From: Bacillota bacterium
Lineage (GTDB): Bacteria; Bacillota; Bacilli; Paenibacillales; Paenibacillaceae
Direction of reading: 5' to 3'
Assembly (NCBI GenBank): GCA_023391635.1
Contig: JAEWAQ010000005.1
Coordinates: forward strand, 115,241 to 179,240
DNA length: 64,000 bases
The notes under the pieces are model-generated. The model was not told the origin of the DNA and ran no database searches. It worked only from the letters and a program-made list of their open reading frames with translations. Position 1 is the stretch's first letter; each line of letters starts with the position of its first letter. Below, piece by piece: positions 58,627 through 64,000 of this stretch. A program made the translations under genes and the position numbers.

Positions 58627-59303
58627 CGGGATTGTCTGCGGGTAAATAGCACATAGGAGTACAGTGTCGGCAAGGCGGCGCTGGCCAGAGCGCAAGCGAG
58701 CAAAACCGCGATCACCCACGATGGACGCACAAACCAGCAAGCGGCGAACATGACCAGACCTGTGACGAACCAGACTTTGGCGCCGAACCGGTGGGTCATT
58801 TTCCAATTGTACTCGTCCATCAGCGCCCAAGGCGTGCGAATTCCCAGAAAAAAATTGCTGCGCACTTGCCCGAGCCGATTGCCCAGCACCATCCAGAGAA
58901 GACCAAGTCCGCCGAGCACGATCCGGATCGTCGGAATGTCATAGTCCAGATTCGTCAGAATCACGGTCAGAATAATGCCTTGCATGAAAATCGACAGCAC
59001 CCAGCGAGTAAGATCGAAAAAGCCGGCGAACGACTCGTAATTTGCCTTGCGGGGGTCTGCGTAGCGCAGCACCTTGAGCAGGATCGGCAAGCCGATGGTC
59101 AAGCCGGCGTTCGTAAGCCAGAACCCCCATTTGGGCATCGTGCCGTCCTGGTTGCCGTTAATGTCGAAGTGGGAGCCGACGACTGCGGGCAACTGCCGGT
59201 CGAACACCGCAAATACGATCAGCAGCACCGTCGCATTGAACCCAAGCAGCAGCCAATCGGTTCGGTTCCACCTTTTTGAGGATTCTCTGGTTGCGTTTGT
59301 CAT
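58623..59303 (-). CDS. sdpI: SdpI-family immunity/sensor membrane protein with DUF1648
   Basis: 226 residues, ATG 59303 with AAAGGAG upstream on the minus strand. N-terminal DUF1648 segment (LLLGFNATVLLIVFAVFD, then VVGSHFDINGNQDGTMPKWG, 20 residues) and a C-terminal SdpI segment (LGNRLGQVRSNFFLGIRTPW, 20 residues, then LMDEYNWKMTHRFG). In Bacillus subtilis SdpI protects against the SdpC toxin and sequesters SdpR at the membrane. The partner regulator is encoded just upstream; no sdpABC toxin genes are in the window. Confidence 0.9.
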   Translation of the reverse strand: MTNATRESSKRWNRTDWLLLGFNATVLLIVFAVFDRQLPAVVGSHFDINGNQDGTMPKWGFWLTNAGLTIGLPILLKVLRYADPRKANYESFAGFFDLTRWVLSIFMQGIILTVILTNLDYDIPTIRIVLGGLGLLWMVLGNRLGQVRSNFFLGIRTPWALMDEYNWKMTHRFGAKVWFVTGLVMFAACWFVRPSWVIAVLLACALASAALPTLYSYVLFTRRQSR

Positions 59304-59306
59304 CGT

Positions 59307-59573
59307 TCATTCTCCTTTGGTTCCGATCATGCCCAGAAACCAGCCCATGGCTTCTTGGATGACGGTCAGATTAAGGGAGTAGAGCATGTTCTGGCCCTGT
59401 CTTTCGTCCTGTACGATCCTGGCTTGCTTTAAAATGTTCAGATGGTGCGAGATGCTAGGCTTGGAGATGGAGAAGTGGTCTGAGATTTCACCGGCGGTCA
59501 TATCGCGCTCTTTGAGCAATTGAATGATCTGCCTGCGGGTCGGATCCGACAGCGCCTTGAACGTATCGTTCAT
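59307..59573 (-). CDS. sdpR: ArsR-family repressor SdpR
   Basis: 88 residues. ATG 59573 has GAGGTCG upstream; GTG 59597 is an alternative. Winged helix with FKALSDPTRRQIIQLLKERD (20 residues), AGEISDHFSISKPSISHHLN (20 residues), LKQARIVQDERQGQNMLYSL (20 residues). No metal-binding cysteines, as in SdpR. Its stop lies within the sdpI ribosome site. It should repress its own operon through the palindrome at 59610-59633. Confidence 0.9.
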   Translation of the reverse strand: MNDTFKALSDPTRRQIIQLLKERDMTAGEISDHFSISKPSISHHLNILKQARIVQDERQGQNMLYSLNLTVIQEAMGWFLGMIGTKGE

Positions 59574-59609
59574 CTGTTCGACCTCGTCTCTTGTCACATG
59601 ATTCGATAA

Positions 59610-59633
59610 TTAGATAATATTCTAAATATCTAA
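59610..59633 (-). promoter_or_regulatory. SdpR operator palindrome
   Basis: TTAGATA (59610-59616) and TATCTAA (59627-59633) form a perfect inverted repeat with an internal TTAGA-N6-TCTAA palindrome (59610-59625). It is AT-rich and lies upstream of sdpR, as expected for an ArsR-family site. Confidence 0.7.
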
Positions 59634-59711
59634 TAAAATCAAGCACGAAAATCACCTGGCACGCGTCCGCTACATATGCTGTAGGCAGAACCCTAGAGGG
59701 AAGTGAACGCT

Positions 59712-60524
59712 ATGCCGTTGATTCCGAATTTTCCTCCAGAGCTGCTGGATGAGCATCGCAATTGGCATCGGGCCCATCATATGCAAATGTTGAATCCTCA
59801 GCCGGGATATGGCCTCGAATTTCTGGAATTTCATCGCGACTTTATCGGACGGGTGAGAAATTGGTATGCACGCAGCGGGCTGGACCCGAGACTGATCGAG
59901 CCTTGGCCGTCCGTTCCCGAGCCGGTACGTCAGTCCTATTGTTATAATCGGGCGGCGGAAGACCGGGTGGCGCGTCATCCGGAGACGTTCCGCAGCGCTG
60001 ACGAGCTGGGCAGATTTCTCGAGACCTCGGGTCTTCACGGCTGTATCCATGAGCAATCGGCCTTGCTGTTCGGAGAGCCGGAATTGAACGATTTCGATTT
60101 CGCGTCGCGTTACACGACGTTCTATCGCCTGCATGGCTTGATCGATCAGTGGTATCGGAATTGGGAAGGGATCGGCGGATTCCGCAACGGGATTACGCAC
60201 TGGTGCGGCCGGTTCGAATCGGCGGCGGAAGAAGTGCTGTATTACCGGCCGCAGGACGCAACCTGGTGGCTCGGCATTCCGCAGCGCGGCAGACCGTCCG
60301 ATGCCCGCGGCATCCGGCTGGAATGGTCCATGGCTGGCAATAGCCAAATGTTCGGGCCGATGGATGACGGACGTCCGCTGCAAGTGCGGGATATCGACGG
60401 AGATGGCTGCGGCGAAATCCTGTTCTTCGACAACTCTATTCGAAGGTGGAGGAAAGGCAAATTGACTGCGGGACGGATCCGGTGGGAAGTTGTGCAATTC
60501 ACCGCCAGCAATGCTGAATTCTAA
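59712..60524 (+). CDS. Tyrosinase-like protein with DxDGDG motif
   Basis: 270 residues from ATG 59712, with GAGGGAAG upstream. I read a tyrosinase-type copper fold: HRNWHRAHHMQM and FLEFHRDFIGRVRNWYAR at the CuA side, GLHGCIHEQ (H-x3-H) and TTFYRLHGLIDQWYRNWE at the CuB side, the last matching the H-x3-D-x2-W pattern of tyrosinases. The C-terminal part has RDIDGDGCGEILFFD, a calcium-binding-type loop as in VCBS/FG-GAP repeats. No signal peptide is visible. The assignment comes from motif spacing only, so a non-catalytic relative is possible. Confidence 0.6.
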   Translation: MPLIPNFPPELLDEHRNWHRAHHMQMLNPQPGYGLEFLEFHRDFIGRVRNWYARSGLDPRLIEPWPSVPEPVRQSYCYNRAAEDRVARHPETFRSADELGRFLETSGLHGCIHEQSALLFGEPELNDFDFASRYTTFYRLHGLIDQWYRNWEGIGGFRNGITHWCGRFESAAEEVLYYRPQDATWWLGIPQRGRPSDARGIRLEWSMAGNSQMFGPMDDGRPLQVRDIDGDGCGEILFFDNSIRRWRKGKLTAGRIRWEVVQFTASNAEF

Positions 60525-60542
60525 TGTTTATGCGCCCCCGCA

Positions 60543-60618
60543 GGGATCGCTTCCGAAAAAAGGAATTCGGGATCGAATCGTCGAATTGATTATCGAATCG
60601 GCAAATTTCAGCGATCCC
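60543..60618 (+). repeat. Inverted and direct repeats before the histidine kinase
   Basis: GGGATCGCT (60543-60551) and AGCGATCCC (60610-60618) are a perfect inverted pair 58 bases apart. Between them ATCGAATCG occurs twice, at 60572-60580 and 60592-60600, two helical turns apart, and TCGAATTGA lies between these. Confidence 0.6.
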
Positions 60619-60652
60619 GAAGTAGCAGCCTAATCGAACGCGAGGGATGACG

Positions 60653-62407
60653 ATGAGCGGATCCGGGGCTTGGCCTCTGCTATTCCATATTTTGGCTCTA
60701 TCCATCAGCATACTGGCCTCTTATACGATGTTCAATTTCATCAGCAATCTGAAACGCAGAGACAGTACATTCCGTCAATTTTGGCTGGCAGGCGGTGCGA
60801 TCGTATTCGGCGTCGGGCTGTGGGCCAAGCATTTTGTTGCGGCGCTCGCCTATGGCTTGCCGCTGTTCGTTTCCTGGCATATGCTCGTCAGCTTATTTTT
60901 TATCATATTTTTTTCGCTGACCGGGTTCGTCATGCTGACCTTTCAGCAAGTATTCCGTTACCCGCTTGCGCTTGGCAGCGGGGTGCTGGCGTTCGGCATC
61001 GGATTCATGACGTATTTCAGCGAACTCGGACAGCCTTTCCGCCAACTCACCCTTCACGCTGCGCCGTTCACTTTGTCCATCGCGATTTTATTCGTTGGCA
61101 CTTACTGTTCTTTTTTGCTGTCCGACTACTCAGGCAAGACGAGATTATGGCTGGCCAGCATCACGCTTGGCTTATCCGCAATGGCGGTGCAGGCGCTCAG
61201 CGTGCAGGCGGTGCAGGTCGAATTTACGACCGTTCAGTCACTGGACAAGCTGCAGCGGGACGTCAACCTGCTGGGCACGATCATCGGCTTGTCGGCACTG
61301 CTCATTCTCCTGTCGACGCTGGCGGCCTGGTACATCGATAAACGCTTCAATCAGATGGACGAGCGGTATCGGTTGTTGGTCGAAAACTCGCTGGACATGA
61401 TCGCGATCCTGAAGGGGGATAAATGGGGGTTCGTCAATTCGGCGGGTTTGAGGATGTTCGAGGCGGCCGAGCCGAAGGAGATGCTGGGCAAATCGATCTA
61501 TGCCTTCCTGCCTCAACAGGAACATCAAGCGGTGAAGGAGCGTCTGAAAAATCTCGTGTTCGTCGGCAGCGGCCGCCCAATAGAACAGGATTGGTTTACG
61601 CTGAACGGTAAAGTGCTGAATACGGAAATTGTGGAGACGATGACGACGCTCGACAACGAGCTGGCCGTGCAGGTCATTATCCGCGATATTTCGGAGCGCA
61701 AGAAGAACGAGGAACTGTTGATCAATTCCGAGAAGCTGTATGTCGCGGGCCAGCTCGCCGCCGGGATTGCGCACGAGATCCGCAACCCGCTCACCTCGCT
61801 GAAAGGTTTTCTGCAGCTGATCGTTTCGGGGCGTTCCAACAACTCTACGTATTACGACATCATGAATTCGGAACTTGACCGGATCGAGGATATCGTCAGC
61901 GAGTTGTTGATGTTGTCCAAGCCCCAGGTGTATCAGCTGTCGTACCATGATGTGAGGAACATGATGCGCGATACGATTACGCTGCTCGAGACGCAGGCGA
62001 TCCTGCATAATATCTCGATCGAAGCGGATTACGGAAATGAGCCGCTGTGGGTGTATGGCGTCGAGAACCAGGTCAAGCAGGTGTTCATCAATGTGATCAA
62101 GAACGCGATCGAGGCGATGATCGACGGCGGCGGGATCCGGGTTAAGCTGTACCGGAACGGCGATGACGTCTACGCGCAAATCCATGACGAAGGACCCGGC
62201 ATCGGCGAGGACCAGTTGGCCAAGATCGGGCAGCCGTTCTACACGACCAAGGAGAAGGGGACAGGCCTCGGGCTGATGGTCAGCTACAAGATCGTGGATA
62301 ATCACCGCGGGCGGATCAGCGCGAACAGCGAGATCGGCAGAGGCACGGTGTTCGAGATCGTGCTGCCGTTCCGGTATCCCGAGCAAGAAGTCAAAATAAG
62401 CAGTTGA
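60653..62407 (+). CDS. Membrane sensor histidine kinase with MHYT-like input and PAS domain
   Basis: 584 residues. ATG 60653 with CGAGGG upstream; ATG 60647 is less well placed. Seven membrane helices fill residues 1-230 and resemble an MHYT domain, but the M-H-Y/F pattern is degenerate (GVGLWAKHFVAALAYGLP). A PAS domain follows (YRLLVENSLDMIAILKGDKW, 20 residues), then HisKA with the phospho-accepting His in AGIAHEIRNPLTSLKGFLQL (20 residues), N box FINVIKNAIEAM, G1 DEGPGIGED and G2 GTGLGLMVSYKIV. Similar to sporulation kinases of the KinA/KinB type. No response-regulator gene is adjacent. Confidence 0.9.
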   Translation: MSGSGAWPLLFHILALSISILASYTMFNFISNLKRRDSTFRQFWLAGGAIVFGVGLWAKHFVAALAYGLPLFVSWHMLVSLFFIIFFSLTGFVMLTFQQVFRYPLALGSGVLAFGIGFMTYFSELGQPFRQLTLHAAPFTLSIAILFVGTYCSFLLSDYSGKTRLWLASITLGLSAMAVQALSVQAVQVEFTTVQSLDKLQRDVNLLGTIIGLSALLILLSTLAAWYIDKRFNQMDERYRLLVENSLDMIAILKGDKWGFVNSAGLRMFEAAEPKEMLGKSIYAFLPQQEHQAVKERLKNLVFVGSGRPIEQDWFTLNGKVLNTEIVETMTTLDNELAVQVIIRDISERKKNEELLINSEKLYVAGQLAAGIAHEIRNPLTSLKGFLQLIVSGRSNNSTYYDIMNSELDRIEDIVSELLMLSKPQVYQLSYHDVRNMMRDTITLLETQAILHNISIEADYGNEPLWVYGVENQVKQVFINVIKNAIEAMIDGGGIRVKLYRNGDDVYAQIHDEGPGIGEDQLAKIGQPFYTTKEKGTGLGLMVSYKIVDNHRGRISANSEIGRGTVFEIVLPFRYPEQEVKISS

Positions 62408-63375
62408 CCGGACAGGATCTCGGTGTCCAGAGGCGTGCTGCCGACGGGCTCTCCGTCTCCGTAGGCGGAAAACGGGAAAGGGGACCGGATGGCCACGTTC
62501 GTGCCGGCGAGCATCGTGACGAACCGGGAGCGGACATGCTTGCCGAAGAAGACGGTCGGAAATAGAAGCAGCAATTGCAAGGCGGAGCAGCCGTTCACGA
62601 CGCAGACTTGCAGCCGGCCGTCCGACGGGGAGGCCGTTGGACAGATGCGCAAGCCGCCGCCGTATGCAGGCGTATTGGCGATGGCCGTTAGCCAGCATCG
62701 GCGGAATTCGCGGGCGGCGCCGTCGACGGTGACGGTCACGGTCTGCGGCTTGAAGCGCGCGAGCGTGCGGAAGAGCCCGATGATGTAGGCGGCGGTGCCG
62801 ATGCCCAGGCGGTTGCACCATCGCTTATAGCGCGAGCCGTTCACGTCGGCGGCGACCGCGCCGTCGAGCCCGGATGCGATGCAGGTAAGAGTCAGGCGAG
62901 GCTGTGCCGGGAGACGCGCGGGTTGACGGGTAAGACCGCTGGTGCTGGCGCGAATGTTCTGTTCCGGACGCAGAGCGGGTTCAGCAGGCTGGGCGGCACT
63001 GCGCAGCAGATCAACGCGCTGCGTCTGGCCGTTCAGCGCGATCTCAAGCGCGGCTATCGGATGGCGGGGCAGTCCGAAGGCGCGCGCCGTATCGTTGCCC
63101 GAGCCGCATGGGATAAGCCCGAGTGGCAGTTGGCAGCGCACGGCTAGCGGCAGCAACGCATGGAGGGTACCGTCGCCGCCGACGGCGATCAAGGCGGTGA
63201 TGCCGCCTTGCGTTGTCATCGCCTCCGCTTCCCGGATCGCGTCGACCTCGTTCTTCGCGGCAATTTTGACGTAATCGGATCGGCATCCAATTTCGTGCAT
63301 GCGTCGTTCTACAGCCGACCAAGCTTGCTTGCCTCGGCCATTGCCGGATTGTTCGTTCACGATGAACAGAATCAC
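62302..63375 (-). CDS. Diacylglycerol-kinase-family lipid kinase (YegS/BmrU type)
   Basis: 357 residues on the minus strand. GTG 63375 with GGGAGG 11 bases upstream gives the usual start ILFIVNEQSGNGRG; ATG 63420 would add 15 residues but lacks a ribosome site. Nucleotide-binding ALIAVGGDGTLHALLPLAV (19 residues), LGLIPCGSGNDTARAFGLP (19 residues), and late AYGDGEPVGSTPLDTEIL. The last 35 residues are encoded antisense to the end of the histidine kinase gene, an overlap of 106 bases. A Pro/Ala/Arg-rich insertion follows RVDLLRSA. The enzyme phosphorylates diacylglycerol or a related lipid. Confidence 0.87.
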   Translation of the reverse strand: MILFIVNEQSGNGRGKQAWSAVERRMHEIGCRSDYVKIAAKNEVDAIREAEAMTTQGGITALIAVGGDGTLHALLPLAVRCQLPLGLIPCGSGNDTARAFGLPRHPIAALEIALNGQTQRVDLLRSAAQPAEPALRPEQNIRASTSGLTRQPARLPAQPRLTLTCIASGLDGAVAADVNGSRYKRWCNRLGIGTAAYIIGLFRTLARFKPQTVTVTVDGAAREFRRCWLTAIANTPAYGGGLRICPTASPSDGRLQVCVVNGCSALQLLLLFPTVFFGKHVRSRFVTMLAGTNVAIRSPFPFSAYGDGEPVGSTPLDTEILSGQLLILTSCSGYRNGSTISNTVPLPISLFALIRPR

Positions 63376-63500
63376 GAATGTGTGTGCCTCCCAGCGCCGG
63401 TAGGATTCGCGTCCTGTCATCGCCGCGGCTTTGGCTGCAAGCGATTGGATCGCTGCGAGGCCAAGTGCGCAGCCACGATGTCGTCGGCTTCTTGACCTCC

Positions 63501-63529
63501 ATTATACGGAGCAATCGCCGATTCGGGAA
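63501..63529 (-). promoter_or_regulatory. Possible promoter of the lipid kinase gene
   Basis: On the minus strand TATAAT is formed by 63501-63506, but the -35 region (about 63523-63529) is weak. About 125 bases before the chosen start. Bases 63421-63690 otherwise show nothing. Confidence 0.4.
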
Positions 63530-63693
63530 GATGGGGCTGTGAGCCAATACGCGACAGACAGGAGACAAGCGAGTTGACGTTAGCGGGCAGTTCGGAATTG
63601 GGCGGGACAGACAAGAGGTAATTGGGTTGACGGCATTCGGAAGTGCGGAACAGGCGAGCGACGTGGTTCCGGGGCAATCATTTACGCAAATTG

Positions 63694-64000
63694 CTCCGGC
63701 AAAACGCTCGCATCTGCATGGACGTAGGTACTCAAAGCGCCTAACTTCAGCGAAATGCTCTCATCTGCACGAAATTAGGCACCCAAAGTACCTAACTTCA
63801 GCAAAACGCTCGCACCTGCACGGACTTAGGCGCCCAAAGTACCTAACTTCAGCAAAACACTCGCATCTGCACGGACTTAGGCACCCAAAGTACCTAGCTT
63901 CAGCAAAACGCTCGCACCTGCACGGACTTAGGCGCCCAAAGTACCTAGCTTCAGCAAAACGCTCGCACCTGCACGGACTTAGGCACCCAAAGTGCCCAAC
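63694..64000 (+). repeat. Tandem repeat array, 51-base unit, six copies, continuing past the window
   Basis: CTTCAGCAAAACGCTCGCA begins units at 63745, 63796, 63847, 63898 and 63949, with a decayed first copy at 63694. Each unit also contains CTGCACGGACTTAGG and CCCAAAGTACCTA. The spacing is exactly 51 throughout. No unique spacers, so this is not a CRISPR array. Confidence 0.95.

Noticed and set aside
61238..62821. 527-codon open frame on the minus strand
   Set aside because: Antisense to the histidine kinase in another frame than the lipid kinase; no motifs.
63694..64000. CRISPR array
   Set aside because: Whole 51-base units repeat head to tail without unique spacers, and no cas genes are present.

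Overview
The window looks like a Firmicute of the Paenibacillaceae (Paenibacillus/Cohnella type). The grounds are strong AGGAGG-type ribosome sites, frequent TTG/GTG starts, the gene orders hpf...secA-prfB and ftsE-ftsX-peptidase-ctpB-minJ, a guanidine riboswitch in front of a ykkCD-like SMR pair, SdpRI, and fairly GC-rich housekeeping genes. The genus is inferred from content, not from a marker gene. I saw no rRNA, tRNA, CRISPR array or transposase.

Region 1 (1-20274) is a glycan-synthesis island. Bases 1-8963 are visibly AT-rich and hold six consecutive genes: three glycosyltransferase-like proteins, an FkbM-type methyltransferase, a CDP-glycerol glycerophosphotransferase-like protein and a HAD-superfamily protein. 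Each carries the same roughly 90-residue Rossmann-like module at one end. Bases 8996-20274 hold a second, GC-richer set: a nucleotidyltransferase with a CDP-alcohol phosphatidyltransferase, a GNAT acetyltransferase, an epimerase/ATP-grasp fusion, a HAD phosphatase, a nonulosonate (PseI/SpsE-like) synthase, an SpsF-like cytidylyltransferase, an SDR, an aldo/keto reductase, a methyltransferase with a Trm112-like tail, a LegB-like epimerase/dehydratase and a PseC/LegC/SpsC-like aminotransferase. Together they suggest synthesis and attachment of a CMP-activated nonulosonic (pseudaminic/legionaminic-like) sugar. Position next to hpf-secA-prfB, which in Bacillus lies just after the flagellar genes, makes flagellin glycosylation plausible.

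Region 2 (20328-31192) has a cold-shock gene, hpf, secA and prfB (with the classic programmed +1 frameshift). Between hpf and secA sits accessory DNA: a nitrate/sulfonate/taurine-type ABC transporter, a divergent HxlR regulator, a DUF4242-like protein, an acyl-CoA-dehydrogenase-like flavoprotein and an AbrB/VapC-type toxin-antitoxin pair. A shared 29-base promoter motif links the transporter operon to the DUF4242-like gene.

Region 3 (31475-41380) is a YitT membrane protein followed by a complete arginine cluster, argC-J-B-D-F-G-H, with a probable ArgR/AhrC box over the argC -10. Three of its intergenic spaces contain different 50-60-base tandem repeats.

Region 4 (41520-50791) is a carbohydrate-uptake island: a regulator made of a GntR DNA-binding domain fused to a solute-binding-protein-like domain, three probable operator boxes, two CUT1 permeases, an AGE-family epimerase, an alpha/beta hydrolase, a lipoprotein binding protein, a neutral-ceramidase-family protein and a SIS-domain protein. 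The substrate and pathway are not recognisable to me.

Region 5 (51210-64000) is ftsE-ftsX, a coiled-coil M23 peptidase, ctpB and minJ (cell wall and division); a guanidine-I riboswitch with two SMR exporters; sdpI-sdpR with an operator; a tyrosinase-like protein with a DxDGDG calcium-type motif; a membrane histidine kinase with a degenerate MHYT-like sensor; a lipid kinase whose 3' end overlaps the histidine kinase gene antisense; and a 51-base tandem repeat array running off the right edge.
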